DNA of 45,390 nucleotides from Methanomethylophilus sp963631655 (GTDB taxonomy: Archaea > Thermoplasmatota > Thermoplasmata > Methanomassiliicoccales > Methanomethylophilaceae). The notes under the pieces were generated by a model that ran no database searches, was not told the origin of the DNA, and saw only the letters and a program-made list of their open reading frames with translations. Positions 33,095 to 40,652 of this stretch are shown one piece after another. A program made the translations under genes and the position numbers. The stretch is from positions 1-45,390 of the forward strand of contig CAVGRR010000011.1 of NCBI GenBank assembly GCA_963631655.1, read 5' to 3'. Every line of letters begins with the position of its first letter. The first letter of the stretch is position 1.

Positions 33095-34531
33095 ATGAAA
33101 GACGAAATCCTTACAGCGGCTGCAAGGCGGGACCTGTTTCTGGCCCCCGAGGCGCTTGAAATAATCGAGTCCAACGGTTATTCGCTTGATTTCGTCAACA
33201 CACTTCTCAACTCCCTGTCAAAGAACAGCTTCCTTGTCACCAAGAAGGATGTTATCGATTTCCTCAACGGGGACAAATCCCTTTTCACCAAAGAAAAGGT
33301 CATCAAACCGAAACTGAAAAGGGATCTGGACCTTCAGATCGTTCCGGGTTCCGACATCACCGGACAGAGTACCTGCGTCGGAAACATCAAAGAGTTCCAG
33401 AACTACTTCGTGAGCAGGTACGAGATCCTCCGCAAGGTCCTCCAGAACCGCAGTGATTTCCAGCGCGCACTGCCCATCAGCAAGGCGATGGAATACAGCA
33501 GAGAGGTCAACATCATCGGAATGGTCTACGAGAAAAAGACCACAAAGAACGGTCACACCATCCTGGAGGTCGAGGATCCTTCGGGAAGCTGTCCCGTGCT
33601 CATCAGCAAGACATCTCCTCTGGCGGACGAGATCTTCGTGAACGACGAGGTTATCGGGATCTCTGGAAAAAGCAACGGAAAGGACCTGTTCCTGGCAGAC
33701 AAGATATACCGTCCCGATGTCCCGACCAACCACACGTGGACACCCTCAGACAGCGTATCAAAGATCGCATTTCTGTCCGACATCCACATCGGCAGCAAGG
33801 AGTTCCTCCGCTCCCAGTGGGAGAAGATGATCGCATGGATGAGGAGCAACGCCGCTGACGAAGAGGTCAATTACCTCGTCCTTCCCGGCGATGTCGTGGA
33901 CGGTATCGGTGCATACCCGGACCAGGACAAGGACCTTGAGATTATGGACATCTACAAGCAGTACGATGCCCTGGCAGAGTACCTCAAGGAACTTCCCGAC
34001 CATATGAAGATCGTTCTCCACCCCGGAAACCACGACGCATGCAGGCTGGCGGAACCGCAGCCTGCTCTGAACGAGATGTTCACCAAATCCTTCGACTCCA
34101 ACATCTATATGACCGGCAACCCGATCAACCTGAAGGTTGAAGGAAGACTTGTCACCTCATATCACGGAAAGAGCATCGACGACTGGATTGCAGGTGTCAG
34201 AGGAATGAGCTACGAGGATCCTCTCAGGGTCATGAAGGAGATGGTCGTCCGCAGGCATCTCGCCCCCATGTACGGTGCGAAGAACGCCCTTGCGCCTGAG
34301 AAAAAAGACTATCTGGCACTTGAACAGATTCCTGATATCCTCGTCTCCGGACATGTTCACGGTGCCGGTAAAATGGTCTACAACGGAGTCAGGCTCATCA
34401 ACGCCTCCACATGGCAGTCCCAGACCGATTATCAGAAGCAACACAACTTCTATCCGAATCCCGGAATCATGCCTATAGTCGATCTCGGAACCGGTCTGAC
34501 GACTGAAATGAACTTCTACAAAGAAGTCTGA
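33095..34531 (+). CDS. dp1: DNA polymerase D small subunit DP1
   Basis: Proofreading 3'-5' exonuclease subunit of the archaeal replicative PolD. The 478-residue product has an N-terminal helical region, an OB fold (~140-215, EYSREVNIIGMVYEKKTTKNG) and a C-terminal calcineurin-type phosphoesterase with LSDIHIGS (~227), VLPGDVVDGIG, HPGNHDACR, SYHGKSIDDW and VSGHVHGAG, all the metal-binding motifs of an active nuclease. The large subunit DP2 is not in the window. The open frame extends upstream into the divergent gene but ATG 33095 is the family start. Confidence 0.94.
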   Translation: MKDEILTAAARRDLFLAPEALEIIESNGYSLDFVNTLLNSLSKNSFLVTKKDVIDFLNGDKSLFTKEKVIKPKLKRDLDLQIVPGSDITGQSTCVGNIKEFQNYFVSRYEILRKVLQNRSDFQRALPISKAMEYSREVNIIGMVYEKKTTKNGHTILEVEDPSGSCPVLISKTSPLADEIFVNDEVIGISGKSNGKDLFLADKIYRPDVPTNHTWTPSDSVSKIAFLSDIHIGSKEFLRSQWEKMIAWMRSNAADEEVNYLVLPGDVVDGIGAYPDQDKDLEIMDIYKQYDALAEYLKELPDHMKIVLHPGNHDACRLAEPQPALNEMFTKSFDSNIYMTGNPINLKVEGRLVTSYHGKSIDDWIAGVRGMSYEDPLRVMKEMVVRRHLAPMYGAKNALAPEKKDYLALEQIPDILVSGHVHGAGKMVYNGVRLINASTWQSQTDYQKQHNFYPNPGIMPIVDLGTGLTTEMNFYKEV

Positions 34532-34556
34532 TTTTACCCTGCTGGGACATTTAAAA

Positions 34557-34581
34557 TCCCGGCCGGTCTCCCGGTCGGGGA
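34557..34581. terminator. Hairpin between dp1 and the ATPase operon
   Basis: TCCCGGCCGG / CCGGTCGGGGA, a long GC stem (one G-T wobble) with loop TCTC. On the minus strand it is followed by ATTTTAAA, so it probably ends the atpHIKECFABD transcript. Confidence 0.5.
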
Positions 34582-34588
34582 AAGTGTT

Positions 34589-34738
34589 TCACAACCAATT
34601 CAATGCGAATACGGCGATTATCAGGAACGCTCCGAACACGAGCATACCATAGCTGATGAGCCAGATGGCCGTGAACCCCCGTCTTGTTTTGACGGGGTCT
34701 TCGAGGATATCCTCGAGGCGTTCCTTCAATGACTTCAC
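34589..34738 (-). CDS. Small single-span membrane protein coupled to atpD
   Basis: A 49-residue product: a charged N-terminal helix (KSLKERLEDILEDPVKTRRG) then one hydrophobic span (FTAIWLISYGMLVFGAFLIIAVFALNWL) ending at the stop. By the positive-inside rule the N-terminus should be cytoplasmic. The GTG start overlaps the atpD stop (GTGA), the hallmark of translational coupling, and the gene lies before the operon's terminator hairpin. I know no standard A-ATPase subunit like this. It may be an assembly or regulatory factor of the ATP synthase. Confidence 0.75.
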   Translation of the reverse strand: MKSLKERLEDILEDPVKTRRGFTAIWLISYGMLVFGAFLIIAVFALNWL

Positions 34739-35370
34739 TCGGTTGACGCTCCCTTTTTCTTAAGGTGCTTAAGACGGGTGGTTTCTTCCCTGGACATCTC
34801 TTCGAGACGGAATTTGACGAATCTCTCCGACTCTTTGAACTCGGGGATGATCTTGAATTCAAGAGCGTTCACACGCCTCTTGGTCTTCTCGATCTCGTCC
34901 AGCAGTTTCTTCATGGTGGTCTCGATCTCGGCGGCGCGGATCAGGGTCTCGAGAAGTTTCTCGAAAGCCGCTGCAGCCTCCTCGACGTAGGCGGAGGTCT
35001 CGATGACACCGTATCCTTTGTGAAGGATGTCAGTGTGCACGTTGTCGGCCTCCACCTTGGGGACCATCATTCCCATGATGGATTTGCTGCTGAGTTTGAC
35101 CTCGGGGTGGGTCTTGAGTGCATATGCCGCACTCTTGACCGCGACCTCACCGTCAACTGCCCTTGCGATGGTGATCTTCTTCATCGCGAGCTGGAAGTCA
35201 GAAGCTACGCCTGCACGCATCTGCCTCGCCTTTTCCATGACGTCGAAGAACTCAAGAATGAGTCCATCCCTCTTCATTTTGAGGATCTTGTGTCCCGACT
35301 GGGACAGTTTGATCCTCCTTTTGAGGTCGAGCAACACAGAACGGGTCGGGGTGATATCGTGGGCTGCCAT
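34735..35370 (-). CDS. atpD: A-type ATP synthase subunit D (central stalk)
   Basis: Rotor shaft coiled-coil subunit, 211 residues. Typical N-terminus TPTRSVLLDLKRRIKLSQSGHKILKMKRDGL and C-terminal helix KTKRRVNALEFKIIPE-like segment (KRRVNALEFKIIPEFKESERF). It is the last canonical gene of the operon, 6 bp after atpB. Confidence 0.95.
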   Translation of the reverse strand: MAAHDITPTRSVLLDLKRRIKLSQSGHKILKMKRDGLILEFFDVMEKARQMRAGVASDFQLAMKKITIARAVDGEVAVKSAAYALKTHPEVKLSSKSIMGMMVPKVEADNVHTDILHKGYGVIETSAYVEEAAAAFEKLLETLIRAAEIETTMKKLLDEIEKTKRRVNALEFKIIPEFKESERFVKFRLEEMSREETTRLKHLKKKGASTE

Positions 35371-35376
35371 CGGTTA

Positions 35377-36759
35377 TCACTCCTTCTTGGGGAGATACTT
35401 CTCGATGAGCGACTTCTTGATCCTGGTGAGCTGATCGATATCGAGCTCGGTCAGGATCTCCCAAGCAATGTCAAGGGTGGTCTCGATGGAACGGTCCTCG
35501 TACAGGCCCTGGCGGACGATACGGTCCTCGAAGAGGTCTGCGAAGTCCAGGAGTTTCCTGTCCTTTGCGTTGAGCGAGTCCTTTCCGACGATTGCGACCA
35601 GACCACGGAGGTCCTTACCTTCCGCATAGGATGCGTAAAGCTGGTCGGAGACGGCCTTGTGGTCATCACGGGTCTTACCCTCACCGATACCGTTGTTCAT
35701 CAACCTGGACAGGGAGCTGGACACGTTAACAGGGGGATAGATGTTGTTCCTGTGGAGGTCCATCGTAAGAACGATCTGACCCTCGGTGATGTAACCGGAA
35801 AGATCGGGAATGGGGTGGGTGATATCCGCACCGGGCATGGTAAGGATGGGGATCTGGGTGATGGATCCTGCCTTTCCTTTGATCTTACCTGCACGCTCGT
35901 AGAGCTGAGCAAGGTCGGTGTACATGTAACCGGGATAGCCACGCCTTCCGGGCACTTCCTCACGGGCTGCTCCGACCTGACGGAGAGCCTCACAGTAGTT
36001 CGTGATATCGGTCATGATGACAAGAACCTGCATTCCGAGCTCGAAGGCCATGTACTCTGCGGTGGTAAGTCCCAAACGGGGAGTGGCGATACGCTCGACA
36101 GCAGGGTCGTCTGCGAGGTTCAGGAAGACGACAGCGTTCTTGAGAGCGCCGGTCCTCTCGAACTCGGACATGAACTTCTGCTTCTCTTCGTTGGTGATAC
36201 CGAGAGCGATGAACACGACAGCGAACTGTTCGTTCTCACCGCGGACCTTGGCCTGCCTTGCGATCTGCAGAGCAATATCGTTGTGGGGAAGACCGGAGGC
36301 GGAGAAGATAGGAAGCTTCTGACCGCGGACGAGGGTGTTCATACCGTCGATGGTGGAGATACCAGTCTCGATGAAATCGGCAGGGGAGTCCCTTGCCCAG
36401 GGGTTGATAGCGGCTCCGGCGATGTCGAGCATCTTGTCGGGGACGATCTCAGCTCCGCCGTCCAGAGGCTTGGCGGATCCGGAGAGGACCCTGCCGAGCA
36501 TGTCCTTGGACACGGGCATCTTCATGGTGTCGCCGAGGAAACGGACAGATGCGGACCTGTCGATACCGGTGGTTCCCTCGAAGATCTGGATGACAACCAT
36601 TCCGTTGGCGGAATCGAGAACTTCACCGTTCTTGACACTGCCGTCGGAAAGCCTGACCTTGACCAGTTCCTTGTATCCGACGGGTTCCTCGGTCTTGACG
36701 AAGACGAGAGGTCCCTGGATGTTCTGAATGGTCTTGTATTCTTTGGATACTGCTTCCAT
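35377..36759 (-). CDS. atpB: A-type ATP synthase subunit B
   Basis: Non-catalytic regulatory hexamer subunit, 460 residues. IQGPLVFVKTEEPVGYKELVKV opens the N-terminal barrel. The central domain has FSASGLPHNDIALQIARQA where catalytic subunits have a P-loop, and SLSRLMNNGIGEGKTRDDH is typical for B. ATG 36759 has GAGG 8 nt upstream; atpA ends 2 bp before. Confidence 0.96.
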   Translation of the reverse strand: MEAVSKEYKTIQNIQGPLVFVKTEEPVGYKELVKVRLSDGSVKNGEVLDSANGMVVIQIFEGTTGIDRSASVRFLGDTMKMPVSKDMLGRVLSGSAKPLDGGAEIVPDKMLDIAGAAINPWARDSPADFIETGISTIDGMNTLVRGQKLPIFSASGLPHNDIALQIARQAKVRGENEQFAVVFIALGITNEEKQKFMSEFERTGALKNAVVFLNLADDPAVERIATPRLGLTTAEYMAFELGMQVLVIMTDITNYCEALRQVGAAREEVPGRRGYPGYMYTDLAQLYERAGKIKGKAGSITQIPILTMPGADITHPIPDLSGYITEGQIVLTMDLHRNNIYPPVNVSSSLSRLMNNGIGEGKTRDDHKAVSDQLYASYAEGKDLRGLVAIVGKDSLNAKDRKLLDFADLFEDRIVRQGLYEDRSIETTLDIAWEILTELDIDQLTRIKKSLIEKYLPKKE

Positions 36760-36761
36760 TT

Positions 36762-38492
36762 TCAAGCCTCCAGTTTGGCGAACTGCTCGTCCATCTCCTT
36801 CTCGACGGTCTCGAGTTCGGAGTCGACCTCTTTCTCGTATTTGGCCTGCTGGAACTTCTGCCTGACAGGGAGGTACGCGATCTTGTCGACTGCGACACCG
36901 CCTTCAAGGGCTTTGCCTGCGAGGTCGGAGTACTTCTTGATCAGAGCGAGCATCTTGTGCTGCCTGGGAAGAGGACAGTAACAGTCGACGGGGTCGTATG
37001 CGTTCTGCTGAAGGAAGATCTCACGGATCATCTTAGCGACTTCGAGGACGATCTTCTGCTCATCGGGCAGAGAGTCGGAACCGACCATCTGCACGACTTC
37101 CTGAAGCTCGGACTCTTTCTGAAGGACCTTCATAGCCCAGGATTTGAGTTCGGGGAAGTCCTCGCCGACGTTCTTCTTGAACCAGCCGGAGAGCTGTGCG
37201 TCGTACATGGTGTACGAGGTCAGCCAGTTGATGGTGGGGAAGTGACGCCTCTCCCTGAGTTTGGTGTCGAGTGCCCAGAAGACACGGACGATACGCAGGG
37301 TGTTCTGAGTAACAGGCTCCGAAAGGTCTCCTCCAGGAGGAGAAACTGCTCCGATAACGGAGATGGAACCGTCTGCTCCGCAGAGGGACTTGCCACGGCA
37401 TGCACGCTCGTAGAATTCGGAAAGCCTTCCGGACAGGTATGCAGGATATCCTTCTTCTCCGGGCATCTCTTCGAGCCTGGAGGAGATCTCCCTCATTGCC
37501 TCTGCCCACCTGGAAGTGGAGTCGGCCATGAGTGCGACGTTGTATCCCATGTCCCTGAAGTATTCTGCGATGGTCATTCCGGTGTAGACGGATGCTTCAC
37601 GGGCAGCGACAGGCATATTGGAGGTGTTGGCGATGAGGACGGTCCTCTTCATGAGGGATTCTCCGGTCCTGGGGTCTTCCAATTCGGGGAATTCGGTAAG
37701 AACCTCGGTCATCTCGTTTCCACGCTCTCCACATCCGATGTAGACGACGATGTCTGCGTCGGAGTATTTTGCGAGGGACTGCTGGGTAACGGTCTTTCCG
37801 GTACCGAATGCACCAGGAATTGCGGCTGCTCCTCCTTTTGCGAGGGGGAACATGGTGTCAAGGACACGGAGTCCGGTGACAAGAGGTACGTCAGGGCTGT
37901 ATTTCTCAATGACAGGCCTGGGCTGACGTACAGGCCATTTCTGGAGCATGGGGTATTCCACGCCAGCGACCTTTACGACGGGTTCTTCAACGGTGAAGGA
38001 ACCTGCCTCGATGCTCTCGACAACTCCTTTCTGTGCGTTCGGAGGGAGCATGATCTTGTGGAGCATTGGTCCTTCCTGAACAGTACCGATGACGGTACCT
38101 GCGGAAACCTCGTCTCCGACCTTTACTGCGGGAACGAATTCCCATTTTGCTTCCCTGCTGAGTCCAGGTGCGGTTGCACCACGTCCGATGAAGTCTCCGG
38201 TCATATCCCTGAGGACAGGGAGAGGCCTCTGAATTCCGTCGTAAACGGAGGTCAGAAGTCCGGGACCGAGTTCAACGGCGAGAGGCAGTCCCGTGTTGGT
38301 GACGGGCTCTCCGGGTTTGATTCCGGTGGTATCTTCGTAAACCTGGATGATTGAGTAGTCGCCGACGATTTTGATAACCTCTCCCATCAGTTTCTCGTTT
38401 CCAACGTGTACGACATCGTACATCCTGGGGGAGATACCGGTGGCGGTTACGACGGGTCCGGCGACCCTGTAAATTACACCTTCAGTGCTCAT
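36762..38492 (-). CDS. atpA: A-type ATP synthase catalytic subunit A
   Basis: Catalytic subunit, 576 residues, with the A-type P-loop GAFGTGKT (about residue 231), the non-homologous region (~110-190), GERGNEMTEVL and ADSTSRWAEAMREISSRLEEMPGEEGYPAYL. No intein is present. Its ATG immediately follows the atpF stop. Confidence 0.97.
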   Translation of the reverse strand: MSTEGVIYRVAGPVVTATGISPRMYDVVHVGNEKLMGEVIKIVGDYSIIQVYEDTTGIKPGEPVTNTGLPLAVELGPGLLTSVYDGIQRPLPVLRDMTGDFIGRGATAPGLSREAKWEFVPAVKVGDEVSAGTVIGTVQEGPMLHKIMLPPNAQKGVVESIEAGSFTVEEPVVKVAGVEYPMLQKWPVRQPRPVIEKYSPDVPLVTGLRVLDTMFPLAKGGAAAIPGAFGTGKTVTQQSLAKYSDADIVVYIGCGERGNEMTEVLTEFPELEDPRTGESLMKRTVLIANTSNMPVAAREASVYTGMTIAEYFRDMGYNVALMADSTSRWAEAMREISSRLEEMPGEEGYPAYLSGRLSEFYERACRGKSLCGADGSISVIGAVSPPGGDLSEPVTQNTLRIVRVFWALDTKLRERRHFPTINWLTSYTMYDAQLSGWFKKNVGEDFPELKSWAMKVLQKESELQEVVQMVGSDSLPDEQKIVLEVAKMIREIFLQQNAYDPVDCYCPLPRQHKMLALIKKYSDLAGKALEGGVAVDKIAYLPVRQKFQQAKYEKEVDSELETVEKEMDEQFAKLEA

Positions 38493-38798
38493 TCATTCAT
38501 CCTCTGTCTTAAACAAGTCAACGCCAATGACTTTTTTGACCTTCTCACGAAGGTCGCTCTGGTCACCGCCAACAGGTACGACGACAGGTTGGATCAGGTC
38601 CAGTACCTTCGTCTTAAAGTTAGCGGGCAGATACTGCAGGTCGTCCGCGTTTACCGCGAGGACTCCGACATTGGCATCGGAGATCGCTTCCTGCATTTTT
38701 TCCTGGTAATTTGTCTGGTCCGCGATGAAAACACGTTTCACGCCTGCGAGGCGGAAACCGAGTGTGAATTCATCACTGCCAATAACTGCTATGTCCAT
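38493..38798 (-). CDS. atpF: A-type ATP synthase subunit F
   Basis: Central stalk regulatory subunit, 101 residues. Starts IAVIGSDEFTLGFRLAGVKRVF with the Rossmann-like fold. The start overlaps the atpC stop by one base (TGATG). Confidence 0.94.
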   Translation of the reverse strand: MDIAVIGSDEFTLGFRLAGVKRVFIADQTNYQEKMQEAISDANVGVLAVNADDLQYLPANFKTKVLDLIQPVVVPVGGDQSDLREKVKKVIGVDLFKTEDE

Positions 38799-39847
38799 CA
38801 GATCACCAACAGATTCTTCATAGTGTCTCTGTCGAGTCCACTGTCGGTCCCGTGAGCGATCATCCTGATGTTCCTGACCTCGATCTCCTTGTGGATCATG
38901 TATTCCACGACGGGGATCACGGAAAGGGGGTACATATGAGCAACCTGATTCGCCAGTTTGATCTTGTATTTGTCGATCTCATTGACAACTTCCATGATTG
39001 TGGCGTTCTGGTTCAGCGAGTCCTTGAGCTCAGAATAGATCTTGAGCTGCTGGGTCTCGTTGAGTGCCGACTGGAAGTCGGGCGCTGCAGCGATCTGGGA
39101 GAAAACCTTCTGGTTGACCTCATACCCACCGGGTATGAAGAATTCGGAAGCGTTCTCACCGGAGACATTCTCCACCTTGAGCTTCAGAAGGGTCTCGACG
39201 TTCTTCGCATCGATGACGTATTTGAAGTAATTGCGGAAGATGCTGGTGGCTCTGTCCCTTCCTTCGATGGATGCCAGTACACTCTTGTAATATCCTTTGG
39301 ATATTTCGTCCTCGATCTTAGTCAGGACTCCCTCTTCCTTGTAGGCGTTGAGCGCCTCGTCGGAAACGGAGATTCCTGTCTTGCTCTTGAAGAGTGCCAG
39401 TGCATCCTCGATGGAGGGTGCGGAGATGATCTTTTCCAGATCGTCAATGCCCAGTGAACCGGCGGGGACCAAGTCCTCTTTGATGTCATCGACGGTCAGA
39501 CCGTAGTTCTTACCGCGGAGGATGGTTTTGAGATTCTCAAAGTCCCATTTGGTAAGGTAGGCCGCGACCATACGGCTGAGATCACCGGTTGCCGAGCTCA
39601 GGATGCTGCGGAACTGTTTGGCCATGTTCGTGTAGGTGGCATACTCCACGAGAGAGATTCCGGAGTACCTCGCTGCGAGGTCGGTCATCTCTTTCGAGTA
39701 ACCTGCATCACTGATGTAATGCGAGATCTCGGGGACGGTCATCATGAGCAGTTTGTTGTAGTCCTCTTCCTTGAGAAGTTTGGACTTCTTTGCCTTGACT
39801 CTCGCCGCCGTGTATGCGTAATTGCCTGCTCCGCTGCGCTTGAACAT
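38798..39847 (-). CDS. atpC: A-type ATP synthase subunit C
   Basis: Links the central stalk to the c-ring (homologue of V-ATPase subunit d), 349 residues. It shows three helical repeats, with YAYTAARVKAKKSKLL at the N-terminus and ENLKTILRGKNYGL in the first repeat. It sits between atpE (4 bp upstream) and atpF. Confidence 0.94.
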   Translation of the reverse strand: MFKRSGAGNYAYTAARVKAKKSKLLKEEDYNKLLMMTVPEISHYISDAGYSKEMTDLAARYSGISLVEYATYTNMAKQFRSILSSATGDLSRMVAAYLTKWDFENLKTILRGKNYGLTVDDIKEDLVPAGSLGIDDLEKIISAPSIEDALALFKSKTGISVSDEALNAYKEEGVLTKIEDEISKGYYKSVLASIEGRDRATSIFRNYFKYVIDAKNVETLLKLKVENVSGENASEFFIPGGYEVNQKVFSQIAAAPDFQSALNETQQLKIYSELKDSLNQNATIMEVVNEIDKYKIKLANQVAHMYPLSVIPVVEYMIHKEIEVRNIRMIAHGTDSGLDRDTMKNLLVI

Positions 39848-39851
39848 GGTT

Positions 39852-40409
39852 TCACCCGAACAGGATCTCGGATAGCTGCTTCAAGTTATTGTCCCAGATG
39901 TTCTGGAGTATAACCTCGAACTGCATGTCAACCTCGATCTTTCCGTCCTCGCTCTGGAGGAGGAGTCCGGAGCGGACCCTGGGGTCCTTCTCGACGGACA
40001 CGACACCAAGGTCAGCCGCAGAGAAAGTGTCTTTCTCAGAGATGATGGCCTTGGGGGCGGGAATGATGGTCTTTGCAGAGTTCACCATGGCTTTGTAGTA
40101 TGCCAGTTTCTTGTCGGCTGGCACATTCTCGAGCTGCTGGAGAGCGGACTCGAAAGCCTCGGCGAGGATCTCCTTCTTCTTGGACAGGACCAGCTTTTTG
40201 CTTTCCAGGTCTGCGCTGGAGCGTTCCTGGCGTGCAAGGGTCTCCTTTTCTTCTGCGACCCTTTTGTCCTGTTTTTCTTTCATTTCAGAGATCTGGGCTT
40301 CGGTCTGCGCGTTGATAGCAGCGATCTCATCGTCCATTTCCTTGCGGATGCGGGCGACCTCTGCTGTGGCAGATGCCTGGATCTCCTTCGTGACGCTGTC
40401 TAGTGCCAA
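39852..40409 (-). CDS. atpE: A-type ATP synthase subunit E
   Basis: Peripheral stalk subunit pairing with subunit H, 185 residues. A long N-terminal coiled coil (residues ~5-75, rich in E, K, A, R) precedes a globular C-terminal domain binding A/B tops. The start is TTG at 40409; no in-frame ATG occurs before residue 26, and only a weak G-rich site precedes it. Confidence 0.92.
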   Translation of the reverse strand: MALDSVTKEIQASATAEVARIRKEMDDEIAAINAQTEAQISEMKEKQDKRVAEEKETLARQERSSADLESKKLVLSKKKEILAEAFESALQQLENVPADKKLAYYKAMVNSAKTIIPAPKAIISEKDTFSAADLGVVSVEKDPRVRSGLLLQSEDGKIEVDMQFEVILQNIWDNNLKQLSEILFG

Positions 40410-40425
40410 ATAAAGGCCCCCAGAC

Positions 40426-40647
40426 TCACATTACGAATATAGCCATAATAGCAATAACAAGACCGAAGATGACGATGGTTTCAGGGAGAACGGTGAAAAT
40501 CATTGCCCTTCCGAAGAGAGAGGGGTTCTCAGTGATTGCACCGACTGCTGCTGCACCGATGTCTTTCTCTGCAAGTCCGGATCCGAGTCCGGCAAGTCCG
40601 ACTGCAAGTCCTGCTCCGATTGCGATTAATCCTGATTCTGCTGCCAT
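40426..40647 (-). CDS. atpK: A-type ATP synthase subunit K (c-ring proteolipid)
   Basis: Membrane rotor subunit: a single two-helix hairpin of 73 residues. Helix 2 has the ion-binding carboxylate E56 in FTVLPETIVIFGLVIA. The inter-helix loop is around ENPSLFGR. Helix 1 ends in GSGLAEKDIGAAAVG, where E27 lies at about the level where sodium-binding rings carry Gln. Ion specificity is therefore uncertain. ATG 40647 follows GAGG. Confidence 0.94.
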   Translation of the reverse strand: MAAESGLIAIGAGLAVGLAGLGSGLAEKDIGAAAVGAITENPSLFGRAMIFTVLPETIVIFGLVIAIMAIFVM

Positions 40648-40652
40648 ATTAT

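Noticed and set aside
34765..36981. 738-residue open frame antisense to atpD/atpB
   Set aside because: It runs across two real, conserved ATPase genes and their intergenic gap; no motifs and no promoter.
36957..38354. 465-residue open frame antisense to atpA
   Set aside because: The opposite strand encodes an intact, highly conserved catalytic subunit.
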